Source of the DNA: Hymenobacter norwichensis DSM 15439
GTDB lineage: Bacteria; Bacteroidota; Bacteroidia; Cytophagales; Hymenobacteraceae
Direction: 5' to 3'
Assembly (NCBI RefSeq): GCF_000420705.1
Contig: NZ_ATVL01000008.1
Coordinates: 917,030-981,029 of the forward strand
Length of the DNA stretch: 64,000 bases
The stretch's first letter is position 1, and the number at the start of each line of letters is the position of its first letter. Positions 31,864-39,986 of this stretch are shown piece by piece. Position numbers and translations under genes: made by a program. The notes beneath the pieces were generated by a model. It made no database searches. It was given only the letters and a program-made list of their open reading frames with translations, and was not told the origin of the DNA.

Positions 31864-33048
31864 ATGCCCACATCCTTTATTTCTGAGTTGAAGAGCTCCG
31901 ATTCTTTCGCCGATACGGCTTCCTTTACTAGTTCTTCGCCCGAAACTGCTGCCGCCACCTTAGTACCGCGCTTATTGGCCCAGGCCCCAGCCTCCGACTT
32001 CGAAGGCGGTTTCCCGACCCAGGAATTCACCTGGCTTCAAGAGGCAGGCCTGCTGACGGCTCCCCTCCCCCTGGCGCTTGGGGGCACCGACTTTGCCGAA
32101 GTCCGCCATACCTTGCCATTGCTGCGCACGCTCCGGCACATTGGGCACGGCAACCTAGCGGTGGGGCGCGTGTACGAAGGGCACGTCAATGCGCTGCAAC
32201 TGCTTCAACGCTTTGGCACGGCGGCCCAGGTGGCGCGCTATGCCACTGATGCACACAGCGGGCATTGGTTTGGCGTGTGGAATACTGAAGCCGCCGACGG
32301 TGTGAAACTGGAGCCCTTGCCCAACGGGCGTTACCGGCTGCACGGCAGCAAAACCTTCGGCTCGGGTTCCGATTTTCTGAGTCGGCCGCTGCTGACGGCG
32401 GCCTTGCCTAATGGCGGCTGGCAGATGCTGATTCTGCCCGCCGATGAGCAGCAACCCACCTACGATGCCAGCTTTTGGCGGCCCCTAGGTATGCGCGCTA
32501 CGGCCAGCTTCCGGGTTGATTTTACGGGCCTGGAAGTGGGGCCTGATGATTTGATAGGCCAGCCCGGCGACTATTATCGCCAACCGTGGTTTAGTGGCGG
32601 GGCCATCCGGTTTGCGGCAGTGCAGTTAGGCGGGGCCGAAGCTGTATTCGACGAAACCCGGCACTTTCTGCAAGGCTTGGGCCGCACCGACGACCCGTAC
32701 CAGCGCCAGCGCCTCGGCGAAATGGCTTTGCTAGTTGAAAGCGGCAACCACTGGCTGCGCGGCGCCGCCGACCATGCTAGCCGTGCCGCCGCCGAATCCG
32801 ACGCAGAAGCAACCGTAGCCTATGCCAACATGATGCGTACGGCCATCGAGGAAATCTGTCTGCGCGTGCTGCAATTAGCCGAGCGGTGCGTAGGAGCCCG
32901 CGGCCTGCTGAAACCGGAGCCGTTCGAGCGGCTGCACCGCGACCTGACGCATTACCTACGCCAGCCCGCCCCGGATGCTGCCCAAGCCGATGCCGGCCGC
33001 TTCGTGCTCGACCGTACCGCTCCCGCCCATTCTCTCTGGCATGACTAG
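31864..33048 (+). CDS. Acyl-CoA dehydrogenase-like flavoprotein
   Basis: The 394-residue protein has the acyl-CoA dehydrogenase fold: a helical N-terminal domain (LQEAGLLTAPLPLALGGTDF), a beta middle domain (GHWFGVWNTEA, GRYRLHGSKTFGSGSDF) and a helical C-terminal domain (CVGARGLLKPEPFERLHRDLTHYL). It starts at ATG 31864. Its stop overlaps the next gene, a PIG-L deacetylase, by eight bases, so the two are translationally coupled. This coupling and the following methyltransferase suggest a role in tailoring a lipid or glycan rather than in general beta-oxidation, but the substrate is unknown and the catalytic base cannot be placed with confidence. Confidence 0.82.
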   Translation: MPTSFISELKSSDSFADTASFTSSSPETAAATLVPRLLAQAPASDFEGGFPTQEFTWLQEAGLLTAPLPLALGGTDFAEVRHTLPLLRTLRHIGHGNLAVGRVYEGHVNALQLLQRFGTAAQVARYATDAHSGHWFGVWNTEAADGVKLEPLPNGRYRLHGSKTFGSGSDFLSRPLLTAALPNGGWQMLILPADEQQPTYDASFWRPLGMRATASFRVDFTGLEVGPDDLIGQPGDYYRQPWFSGGAIRFAAVQLGGAEAVFDETRHFLQGLGRTDDPYQRQRLGEMALLVESGNHWLRGAADHASRAAAESDAEATVAYANMMRTAIEEICLRVLQLAERCVGARGLLKPEPFERLHRDLTHYLRQPAPDAAQADAGRFVLDRTAPAHSLWHD

Positions 33049-33790
33049 CGTATTCTCTTTCGATTTCCAGACCCTACCCCTACGCCCCCCCGACTACGCG
33101 GCTACCCTGGGCCCCACAGTGCTTATTGCCCCCCACCCCGACGATGAAAGCCTGGGTTGCGGTGGCCTGCTGGCTTTACTGCGAGAGGCTGATGTACCTG
33201 TGTGGTGCGTGCTAGTGAGTGACGGAAGCATGTCGCACCCAAACTCGGTGAAGTTTCCGGCGGCAGCCCGGCAGGCCCTACGTGAGACCGAACTACGCCT
33301 AGCCCTGACCGAATTAGGCTTGGATTCCAGCCAGCTGTATACCCTCAACCTCCCCGACGGCAGCGTGCCTACCCCTGACACACCAACTGGCGCCGCCGCC
33401 GTTCAGCGGTTGCACACATTTCTACACCAAATCAGCCCCAAAACCGTTCTGTGCCCGTGGCGCCGCGACCCGCACCCCGACCACCGTGCTACTAGTGAAC
33501 TGGTGCGCGCCACTTTGGCCACGTTGCCCCTGCCGCCACGCTTGCTCGAATACGTGGTCTGGGCTTGGCAACGAGCGGCCCCCGCCGATTTGCCCCAACC
33601 CGGCGAAGCTACTGGCTGGCGGCTGGATATCAGCGCGGTATTGCCCCAAAAACAACGAGCCATTGCCGCACACCGCTCCCAACTGGCCCCTGGTATCATC
33701 GACGATGACCCGGCAGGTTTTCTGCTGTCGGCGGAAATGCTGGCTCACTTTGCGCAGCCGTTTGAGGCGTACCTGGAAGTGAGTAGCTGA
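33041..33790 (+). CDS. PIG-L (LmbE)-family deacetylase
   Basis: The 249-residue zinc-dependent N-deacetylase has the metal motif PHPDDE at residues 31-36 and HPDH at 145-148, the pair that binds zinc in PIG-L, MshB and BshB proteins. Family members remove acetyl groups from N-acetylglucosamine-containing substrates. ATG 33041 overlaps the end of the acyl-CoA dehydrogenase gene (ATGACTAG), which fixes the start. A NodS-like methyltransferase follows after 79 bases. The substrate is probably an amino-sugar conjugate made by the neighbouring glycosyltransferase (inference). Confidence 0.87.
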   Translation: MTSVFSFDFQTLPLRPPDYAATLGPTVLIAPHPDDESLGCGGLLALLREADVPVWCVLVSDGSMSHPNSVKFPAAARQALRETELRLALTELGLDSSQLYTLNLPDGSVPTPDTPTGAAAVQRLHTFLHQISPKTVLCPWRRDPHPDHRATSELVRATLATLPLPPRLLEYVVWAWQRAAPADLPQPGEATGWRLDISAVLPQKQRAIAAHRSQLAPGIIDDDPAGFLLSAEMLAHFAQPFEAYLEVSS

Positions 33791-33869
33791 TTGTTTGGGT
33801 ATTGATTATTACAAGGCGATAAATCAACATCCTCCTCAACCAACCACCAACCCATTCATCTGTTATCCT

Positions 33870-34472
33870 ATGAATCCTAACCAGCCCAATACCCTAAAAC
33901 CCGACTACTTCGATAAGGTATATCAGGCCAACAATGACCCCTGGAATTTCGAAACCAGCCCGTACGAACAAGGCAAATACGCCGATACAATAGCCGCGCT
34001 GCCTGCTGAAAGGCAGTACGAAAGTGCGTTTGAAGTGGGCTGCTCTCTAGGAGTTCTAACCGAGCAATTAGCGCTTCGGTGCCGCCATTTATTGGCGGTA
34101 GATGTAGCAGCTGCGCCGTTGGAACGTGCCCGCCAGCGGTGTGCACACCTGCCGCAGGTGGAATTCCGACAGATGACTTTACCCGCTGAATTTCCGGAAG
34201 GAGCAACCTTTGACTTGGTAGTGCTGTCGGAAGTGGGCTATTACTGGGCAATGCCCGACTTAGAGCAAGTAGCCAAAGAGTTGCTAGCGGCTTTGCAACC
34301 CGGCGGCCACCTGCTGCTGGTACATTGGACTCCGCCCGTCCACGATTATCCGCTGACCGGCGACGAAGTCCACGAGTTTTTCTTAGCTAAATCCGGTCCC
34401 GAAGGTCCACTACAGCACCTACACGGCCATCGGGCGGCGCAGTACCGGCTCGATTTGTTGGCCCGGTGCTAA
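33870..34472 (+). CDS. NodS-like SAM-dependent methyltransferase
   Basis: The 200-residue protein has a Rossmann methyltransferase fold. SAM motif I is EVGCSLG (residues 55-61), the acidic residue of motif II is Asp 78 (LLAVDVA), and FDLVVLSEVGYYW is motif IV. The N-terminal NDPWNFETSPYEQGKY phrase is characteristic of the NodS group, whose founding member N-methylates the deacetylated end of Nod-factor precursors. It is in one orientation with the ACAD and PIG-L genes. Its last 54 bases overlap the convergent glycosyltransferase gene. The NodS relationship is by motif only. Confidence 0.83.
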   Translation: MNPNQPNTLKPDYFDKVYQANNDPWNFETSPYEQGKYADTIAALPAERQYESAFEVGCSLGVLTEQLALRCRHLLAVDVAAAPLERARQRCAHLPQVEFRQMTLPAEFPEGATFDLVVLSEVGYYWAMPDLEQVAKELLAALQPGGHLLLVHWTPPVHDYPLTGDEVHEFFLAKSGPEGPLQHLHGHRAAQYRLDLLARC

Positions 34473-35708
34473 CGGCTGCGGCACCGGCAAACCCGTTGCC
34501 CTGCCTACTAGCCCGGTCTCTTCTTGCTGACACTGAGCTAGTAGCAGGCGTAGTTCCTTTACGGCCATCGACAAAGTAGTTACGCGCCCGCGCCGCCATA
34601 CGGCCCGGTGTTTCAGTACCCATTCCCAGAGCAGCCCAAAGGTTGGGGCACTGGTAATCTGCCTTGCCAATTGGCTCGACGGCACGCTTAGCACCGCCGC
34701 TAACCGCACGCACGACGGCCACTGCGAGCGATGCTGCTGCTGGGCCTGCTCCCATAACTGCCGCAATTTTCGGCGGGCGGTCCACTCAGCAGCCAGCGCA
34801 GCACCGCTTTCCACGAGTGGTTCCCGCTGCTGCCGGGTCATGCGGGCCCACTCGCGCAACTGCCACGACAGCCCCACCGCCACCCGCCCCGCATACCGCG
34901 CCGACGTGCTGACCTGCACCGCCGGGCTGTGCCGTAGCTGCAAATCATGGCGGCGCAACGCCTGCCAGAGGGCTTCGTCTTCCAGAAACGGTACCACTGG
35001 CAAGCCTCCTACCTTGCGGTAAGCAGCTACTGTTAGCGCCAAACTGGCCCCGTAATGCTGATGATGCCGAGGCCAGGGGTCGGCGGGCTCTGGGTCAAGC
35101 AACGCTTCAAGGTGGGCGCGTAATAGGCGGTAGGCCGCGTCGTGCAGGTGGGTGCGGCGCACTGGGCACTTCTGCAATGCAGGCTGCTCCGGAAAAATAC
35201 GCCCCCCAACCGCATCGGCTCCGGCTTTCATTTCTGAAAGGGTGGCGGCCAGCCAAGTTGGCGCCACCCGAGTATCGGCGTCGGTACTAGCGATAATGCC
35301 GGTAGCGCCGGCCACAGATTCTAGCCGGCGGCAGGCCTCATCCATCAGCAGGCGGCGGGCTTGCCCTACGTGCGCTTCGGCCGGCGGCAGTTTCACTTCG
35401 GCTACATACAAAGCCAAGCTTGGATGCTGCTGAGCAAACTTATGAACCACGGCTGCCGTCCGGTCTTTGCAGTTATTAGCCAACACCAGAACCTCGTAGC
35501 TGGCAAAATCAAGTGGCTGGCCGTGTAGGTCAGTTTGGGTTGCCAGCGCTTGAAGGGTGGCTGGCAGGTTGCTGGCTTCGTCTTTGGCCGGAATGATAAC
35601 GCTTGCAAGCAGGCTGGCATGGGGTGCGGCCGCCTCTCGCCATATACCAGTTAGCACAGATGAGGTGGGAGAAGAAGGCGTGGCAGAGCTAGTGGCGGAA
35701 GGTAGCAT
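34419..35708 (-). CDS. Family 2 glycosyltransferase
   Basis: The 429-residue protein has a GT-A fold: VIIPAKDEASNLPATL opens the nucleotide-binding domain, VLANNCKDRT follows, and the metal-binding DxD is DAD at residues 143-145 (IIASTDADTRVAPTW). A later FLEDEALWQALRR is a likely acceptor/catalytic segment (ED motif). The C-terminal about 130 residues are helical and Arg/Gln-rich, with no clear membrane helices. It is convergent with the ACAD-PIG-L-NodS-like run and overlaps its last gene by 54 bases. I infer it supplies the glycan those enzymes tailor. Confidence 0.85.
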   Translation of the reverse strand: MLPSATSSATPSSPTSSVLTGIWREAAAPHASLLASVIIPAKDEASNLPATLQALATQTDLHGQPLDFASYEVLVLANNCKDRTAAVVHKFAQQHPSLALYVAEVKLPPAEAHVGQARRLLMDEACRRLESVAGATGIIASTDADTRVAPTWLAATLSEMKAGADAVGGRIFPEQPALQKCPVRRTHLHDAAYRLLRAHLEALLDPEPADPWPRHHQHYGASLALTVAAYRKVGGLPVVPFLEDEALWQALRRHDLQLRHSPAVQVSTSARYAGRVAVGLSWQLREWARMTRQQREPLVESGAALAAEWTARRKLRQLWEQAQQQHRSQWPSCVRLAAVLSVPSSQLARQITSAPTFGLLWEWVLKHRAVWRRGRVTTLSMAVKELRLLLAQCQQEETGLVGRATGLPVPQPLAPGQQIEPVLRRPMAV

Positions 35709-35798
35709 CGGGTAATCTGATACACGAATCAGTAAAAAACAGTAACAGAAAGGCGGGCCACTTGTCTAATGTCGAGCTTGCTGAGACCTGCAAAAGAG

Positions 35799-35827
35799 CG
35801 GCCCTCCCACATGGTGTGGAAGGGCCG
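35799..35827 (-). terminator. Probable terminator of the outer-membrane barrel gene
   Basis: CGGCCCT (35799-35805) pairs with AGGGCCG (35821-35827), and the inner bases (CCCACAT/GTGTGG) extend the stem imperfectly. The minus-strand transcript runs into CTCTTTT. Confidence 0.5.
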
Positions 35828-35889
35828 GAAATTGAATATGTAGGCTTGTTCTGGAAAGCGCCAGCAGATTGTAATGGCACTCACTAGCG

Positions 35890-37098
35890 CTAGAAAGCTT
35901 CGCCCACAGCGAAGATGATACCTGAGTTACCACCCGAGCCCACGCCGTAGTCGAGACGGATGTTGAGCCGGTCGGCGCGGTTGAAACGGAATCGGGCACC
36001 TAAGCCACCCGCCACTTTGGTACCGTCAAAGGTGTAGTCGGAAATCTTGTAGCCCACCTGACCGACGCCCAGGAAGCCCACTACATCGAAGCGCCAGAAC
36101 AGCTTCTGCCGAATCTCAGCCTGTACGGTAGTAAACTGCCGCTCGCGGAAGCGGTTTTCGTAGATGCCACGCATCAAATACGCTCCGTTGTAGAGAGAGC
36201 CACCCAACGTAGCACCCATACCGCCCAACTCCCGAAACGGCACGTTGCCGGAGTGATACTGCCCTACAAATTGCGCCGCGAAAATAGTGTTGTTGGAGCC
36301 GAACAGCGGGTTGAAGTGCCGGGCATCAACCTGGTAGCGGTTGAACTTGTAGTCACTACCTAAGGCCGAGCCGTTGAAGAGCATATGTGCATCTACAAAG
36401 TTACCGCGGTAGGTAGCCAGCACATTGTCGCGCCCATCATAGAGCAAAGCAGGGCCCACGCCGGAACTAACCCCACCTTCCCGCTGGTCGGCCGGAATAG
36501 CATAGTAAGGCGCAGTAGAGCCCTCAGTATCACGCAACTCTACTTTGCCCAAGTTGGTGAGGCGGTAGCGCACCCCCACAAATAGGTTAGGAACCGTTTT
36601 GATCAACGCCTTCTCATCAAAGATGAACAGCGGGTACTGAATATGCGATTCTGCGCTCTTATTGGTGTTATTACCACGGCCGTAGTAGTTGAAGGCTAGG
36701 TCGAAGTAGCTCAACTCGCCAGAGAAATAGAACTTCTCGCCGGGCGTGAAAATGGTGTGCGTGAGTTGCACCGTGGTTTGCTTTTCCTGCGAGTACCAGG
36801 CCAGCAAGCGGGCATTGGACTTGCGCACTGTGGTATCGGTGCCGAAGCGCCACACCGGTAAAATAGCTACTCCAGCTGCAAAGCCCGTTTCCTGCTGATA
36901 GAAGGCTATCGGAACAGGGATGAAGCTGGGCTTGTCGCTGGGCGCGAAAATCGATTTTTTCTTGGGGGTGTCGTCGACGACACCGAGTTGAGGGGGCGTG
37001 GGGGTGGCGGTGCCATCAGTAATGGTAGGGGCCACTTGGGCCGCACCCATTCGGGCCAGGCTGCACAGCAGAATCAGCGGCAGGTAGAGAAAGCGCAT
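35890..37098 (-). CDS. BamA/TamA-like outer-membrane beta-barrel protein
   Basis: The 402-residue protein has a signal peptide (FLYLPLILLCSLARMGAAQ), a short linker and a beta-barrel of the surface-antigen (D15) type. Alternating strands run to the end, GGLGARFRFN and LNIRLDYGVGS, and it terminates in Phe as outer-membrane barrels do. It lacks N-terminal POTRA repeats, so it corresponds to the compact barrel-only members common in Bacteroidota and is not the essential BamA. The function may be transport or assembly of an envelope component, but this is unknown. It lies downstream of no obvious operon partner. Confidence 0.82.
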   Translation of the reverse strand: MRFLYLPLILLCSLARMGAAQVAPTITDGTATPTPPQLGVVDDTPKKKSIFAPSDKPSFIPVPIAFYQQETGFAAGVAILPVWRFGTDTTVRKSNARLLAWYSQEKQTTVQLTHTIFTPGEKFYFSGELSYFDLAFNYYGRGNNTNKSAESHIQYPLFIFDEKALIKTVPNLFVGVRYRLTNLGKVELRDTEGSTAPYYAIPADQREGGVSSGVGPALLYDGRDNVLATYRGNFVDAHMLFNGSALGSDYKFNRYQVDARHFNPLFGSNNTIFAAQFVGQYHSGNVPFRELGGMGATLGGSLYNGAYLMRGIYENRFRERQFTTVQAEIRQKLFWRFDVVGFLGVGQVGYKISDYTFDGTKVAGGLGARFRFNRADRLNIRLDYGVGSGGNSGIIFAVGEAF

Positions 37099-37231
37099 AT
37101 AGGCTTCAGGTAAGAAAAGGGAAATGGATAACTGTGCCTTGGAAAGCCACTCAGACAGATTTTGTCTGCCGGCAACCGTACCCCATAGCGCATGTCGTTG
37201 CTAACCTAACGCAACAGGTGCTCCTACGGTT

Positions 37232-38176
37232 TTACCCTATCACCTCTACCAATAGCATAGAGAGCACACCGGCCAGCATAATGCCTTTGCACCAAGTACT
37301 TAGTTTAGCAAAATGTCGGCGCCGGTCGGCTCGCCACAGCAGCCGAAGCAGTGCCAGCAACGGCACCAGCACCAGCACCAGTAGCCACCCGCCCAGCAGC
37401 ACTGGGCCGTGTAGGAGAGCTTCGCCCACAGCACCCAATACGAGCAAAAGCAAGCATCCCAGAAAAAAGCCAGTTACCCATTTAGTGCGTGCCACCCCCC
37501 ACACAATGGGCAAGGTGTGGCAGTCGTGTTGGGCGTCGCCGCGCATGTCTTCCACGTCTTTCACTATTTCGCGCACCACAGTCAGCAGGAAAGCCGCCAG
37601 CGCGTAGGCCCACACACTACCCGTACCGGTGCGTAGCTGTAGCTCGGGTAGCAGCACCAAAGCCGCCGTGAGAGTAGCAATGCTGAGGTTACCCACTAAT
37701 GCCACCCGCTTGAACCGCACCGAGTATCCCCACAGCAACACCGCCGAGCCCAGCGTTACGAGTCCTAACAGTGGAGAAAGTAGTGCGCCAATACCCACAC
37801 CTAGCCCTGAAAGCAGCATGTGTGCCAGCATAGCCCGCCGCCGCCGCACCACCCGACCTACTACCAACCGCCCCGGCCGGTTTATGGCGTCAATCTTGAC
37901 ATCGTAGTAGTCGTTGATGATATAGCCAGCGGCCCCAATGCACAAGGTTGCCAACACTAGCAATCCAAAACGCAGATCAAGTAAGGTAGCCAGAGGCATA
38001 GCAGGGCGTAGCAGCCCCGCCCGAACTAGCACCAAGCACAGCAGCATAATCAGCAAGTTGGGTAGCCGGATAAGCTGCGCGATAGGCCGCAATACCAGAC
38101 TGTGCCCAGTGCTGTCGTCATCGGACCCGGCTGAACCAACTGGGGAGGCAGTCGAAGAAAAGAAAGCAGACGACAT
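37232..38176 (-). CDS. UbiA-family prenyltransferase
   Basis: The 314-residue inner-membrane protein has about nine helices and both aspartate-rich motifs of the family: NDYYDVKIDAINRPGR (first) and DVEDMRGDAQHD (second). UbiA enzymes transfer isoprenyl chains. The wording resembles the Bacteroidota group often named geranylgeranylglycerol-phosphate geranylgeranyltransferase, but menaquinone or heme-related roles cannot be excluded. The start ATG 38176 (MSSAFFSS) is used because the longer frame begins with TTG. A Ser/Asp-rich cytoplasmic tail precedes the first helix. Confidence 0.82.
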   Translation of the reverse strand: MSSAFFSSTASPVGSAGSDDDSTGHSLVLRPIAQLIRLPNLLIMLLCLVLVRAGLLRPAMPLATLLDLRFGLLVLATLCIGAAGYIINDYYDVKIDAINRPGRLVVGRVVRRRRAMLAHMLLSGLGVGIGALLSPLLGLVTLGSAVLLWGYSVRFKRVALVGNLSIATLTAALVLLPELQLRTGTGSVWAYALAAFLLTVVREIVKDVEDMRGDAQHDCHTLPIVWGVARTKWVTGFFLGCLLLLVLGAVGEALLHGPVLLGGWLLVLVLVPLLALLRLLWRADRRRHFAKLSTWCKGIMLAGVLSMLLVEVIG

Positions 38177-38293
38177 AGCCACGGGCAATCAGAGAAGAGG
38201 AAAGCTACCAGCGCGAAAAAGTAACTGGCAACAAAAAGGTAACGTTGAAACCCGGTTTTTTCTGCGCTCAAGCGGCGCCTGCACGAATAGAAA

Positions 38294-38323
38294 GAAAGCC
38301 TCCCCAGTGTTGGAGAGGCTTTC
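38294..38323 (-). terminator. Terminator of the cold-shock gene
   Basis: GAAAGCCTCCCCAG and TTGGAGAGGCTTTC pair imperfectly, and the minus-strand transcript continues into T-rich sequence. Confidence 0.6.
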
Positions 38324-38354
38324 CAGAATACAAAAAGCGAAGTAGGCTTAAGCC

Positions 38355-38549
38355 TTATACACGCTTTACGTTCACTGCATTTACGCCCTTACGGCCTTCC
38401 TGCGTATCAAATTCCACCCGGTCATTCTGCTGGATCTGGCCCCCGTTAAGGCCCGTTACGTGCACGAAGAAGTCTTCCTTCGTCTCGTCATCTGTAATGA
38501 AGCCATAGCCCTTCGACTCATTATAGAATTTTACGGTTCCTGTTTTCAT
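38355..38549 (-). CDS. cspA: Cold-shock protein
   Basis: The 64-residue OB-fold RNA/DNA chaperone carries both RNP motifs, KGYGFITDD (RNP1) and DFFVHVTG (RNP2). The gene is monocistronic. The minus-strand leader of about 35 bases is T-rich just before the ATG, and a TATCTTTA element (38584-38591) lies upstream. The function is melting of cold-stabilised RNA structure. The symbol denotes the family, not proven cold induction. Confidence 0.93.
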   Translation of the reverse strand: MKTGTVKFYNESKGYGFITDDETKEDFFVHVTGLNGGQIQQNDRVEFDTQEGRKGVNAVNVKRV

Positions 38550-38583
38550 GTAAAAAAAGAAAATGGTGAATAGATGATGCGGG

Positions 38584-38591
38584 TAAAGATA
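38584..38591 (-). promoter_or_regulatory. -7-like element of cspA
   Basis: On the minus strand it reads TATCTTTA, one base off TAnnTTTG, about 35 bases from the start codon. Confidence 0.3.
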
Positions 38592-38680
38592 GAGGTAATT
38601 AGGAAAAGCGCAACTCCGCGCAGCCTACCGCCTTATTGCTTCTAAATCAGGCCGCTGACGCCCCTATATAGGACACGCAG

Positions 38681-39169
38681 CTACCAGGTTTTTTGGGCCT
38701 TCATGGTGGCCTCCAGCAGCTCGCGCACGGCCCCGCGCCCACCCGGCTTACTGGTCACGTACTGGCTGATGGCCAGCACATCGGGAGCAGCATCGGCGGG
38801 GCAGGTTGCCAAGCCACAGCGGCGCATCACTTCGATGTCGGGCATATCGTCGCCCATGTAGGCAATGTGTTGCGGGTCGAGGCGGTAGGTGTTGATGTAG
38901 TTGTTGAAGATTTTCATCTTATCATCTACCCCCAGAAAAATGTCGCGCACATCCAACGACTCCAGCCGCTTGCGTACCCCTTCCTCTTCGCGCCCCGATA
39001 TAATGGCTATCCGATAGCCCTGCTTGAGGGCATGCCGAATAGCATAGCCATCGTGAATATGGAAGGTGCGGGCTTGCTCACCAGAATTCAAGGCCAGCAG
39101 AGTGCCGTCGGTAAGCACCCCATCCACATCGAAAATAAATGCTTTAACAGCCGATAAATCAGGAAACAT
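38681..39169 (-). CDS. KdsC-like HAD phosphatase
   Basis: The 162-residue cytoplasmic protein of the C0-type HAD family resembles 3-deoxy-D-manno-octulosonate 8-phosphate phosphatase. It has motif I FDVDGVLTDG, motif II IISGRE, and motifs III/IV around DKMKIF and YMGDDMPDIEVM. Family members supply Kdo for lipopolysaccharide or act on related sugar acid phosphates. No kdsD or kdsB is adjacent. Directly upstream of the ATG is a repeat-rich stretch (39175-39255). The assignment to Kdo metabolism is therefore inferred. Confidence 0.88.
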   Translation of the reverse strand: MFPDLSAVKAFIFDVDGVLTDGTLLALNSGEQARTFHIHDGYAIRHALKQGYRIAIISGREEEGVRKRLESLDVRDIFLGVDDKMKIFNNYINTYRLDPQHIAYMGDDMPDIEVMRRCGLATCPADAAPDVLAISQYVTSKPGGRGAVRELLEATMKAQKTW

Positions 39170-39172
39170 CGG

Positions 39173-39255
39173 GTGACGTGTTGCTTGTTGATGTGCTGAT
39201 TTGCGCGTTGTTGACGTGTTGATTGTCAGCTTTCCACGTCAGCCGTCAACACACC
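39173..39255. repeat. GTTGACGTGTTGATT repeats upstream of kdsC-like gene
   Basis: GTTGATGTGCTGATT (39187-39201) and GTTGACGTGTTGATT (39210-39224) are 15-base direct repeats with two differences. GACGTGTT recurs at 39175-39182. A partial inverted copy (ACGTCAGCCGTCAACAC) follows at 39236-39252. The element lies 4 bases or more upstream of the start codon. Confidence 0.5.
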
Positions 39256-39261
39256 ACTATC

Positions 39262-39501
39262 TTACTTCTGATTGTCGCGCCACTCGTACACCCACTTAGC
39301 CTGAATCTGCTCTAAGTGGCCTTCGTTGGCTTCTTCTTTGGTGCCTTCAAAATTGGGCAAGCTCAGCACCCAATCCAGCAGCTCCGTGAAACGGATGCGG
39401 TAGATTTTAGCTTCCGAAAAGTCGTCACCAAACTTTTCATACAAGGCCATGGCCACATCTTCGTGGTCATTCCAGTGCATAGGGGGCTCGAAGTGGGCCA
39501 T
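39262..39501 (-). CDS. iscX: IscX-like iron-sulfur assembly protein
   Basis: The 79-residue protein matches IscX in pattern (MHWNDHEDVAMALYEKFGDDFSEAK, then FTELLDWVLSLPNFEG and AKWVYEW). IscX binds IscS and is thought to modulate Fe-S cluster assembly. The residues PPMHWND precede the core, and a second in-frame ATG (39480) would start at MHWND. It lies beside a 2Fe-2S ferredoxin gene on the same strand, which fits an ISC role. The gap between the two holds a repeat-rich stretch (39505-39594). Confidence 0.85.
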   Translation of the reverse strand: MAHFEPPMHWNDHEDVAMALYEKFGDDFSEAKIYRIRFTELLDWVLSLPNFEGTKEEANEGHLEQIQAKWVYEWRDNQK

Positions 39502-39504
39502 GGT

Positions 39505-39594
39505 ATTGAATTGTTAAATTGATGAATGGCTAAATTATTGGTCGTACGAGTAGCTCGCGGTACGATCAACTATCCAACAATTCACTCATTGAAA
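39505..39594. repeat. Imperfect palindrome upstream of iscX
   Basis: The word TTGAATTGTTAAATTGATGAATGG is followed by TCGTAC (39542-39547) and GTACGA (39560-39565) and a partial inverse of the first word (CAACAATTCACTCATTGAA). It resembles the recO-upstream element in wording (GAATTGTTGAATTG). It starts 4 bases from the iscX ATG and reaches the ferredoxin stop codon. Confidence 0.45.
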
Positions 39595-39927
39595 TTAGTG
39601 TCCCAGAAACTCCTGTGCTGGAATAAGGATAACCAGATCCTGCGTGGAAGCTTGCACTACACACTGGCAACCCAAGCGCGAGTTGATGCGTGGATTTACG
39701 GCCCGGTCGATGAAATCTTCTTCTTTGTCACTGATTTCGGGCAGCTCGTTTTCTCCTTGCAACACATACACGTGGCAGGTGCTACAGCCGCAAACACCAC
39801 CGCAGTTGTGCTGAAGCTGAATGCCATTGTTGAGGGCTACGTCCAGAACCGATTCGCCTTCTGCGGCAACGTGCGTCTGGGCGGGCTGGCCGTCCTGGAA
39901 TTGGAAGGTAATATTGACAGCTTTCAC
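39595..39927 (-). CDS. Adrenodoxin-type 2Fe-2S ferredoxin
   Basis: The 110-residue electron carrier (GTG start at 39925-39927) is placed so that VKAVNITFQFQDGQ begins the ferredoxin fold. An upstream TTG would add 21 residues without resemblance to the family. The ligand motif is NCGGVCGCSTC (first Cys, then Cx5Cx2C, with an extra Cys inside), and the fourth ligand is in GCQC. It matches the Isc-type Fdx that donates electrons to Fe-S assembly. It is paired with iscX and downstream of the DUF2520 gene. Confidence 0.84.
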   Translation of the reverse strand: MKAVNITFQFQDGQPAQTHVAAEGESVLDVALNNGIQLQHNCGGVCGCSTCHVYVLQGENELPEISDKEEDFIDRAVNPRINSRLGCQCVVQASTQDLVILIPAQEFLGH

Positions 39928-39986
39928 AAGGGAATCTTCAGGCGAGGCAAAATGAGGGCACAAAGGTACGCACCCCTGCTCCCGAT

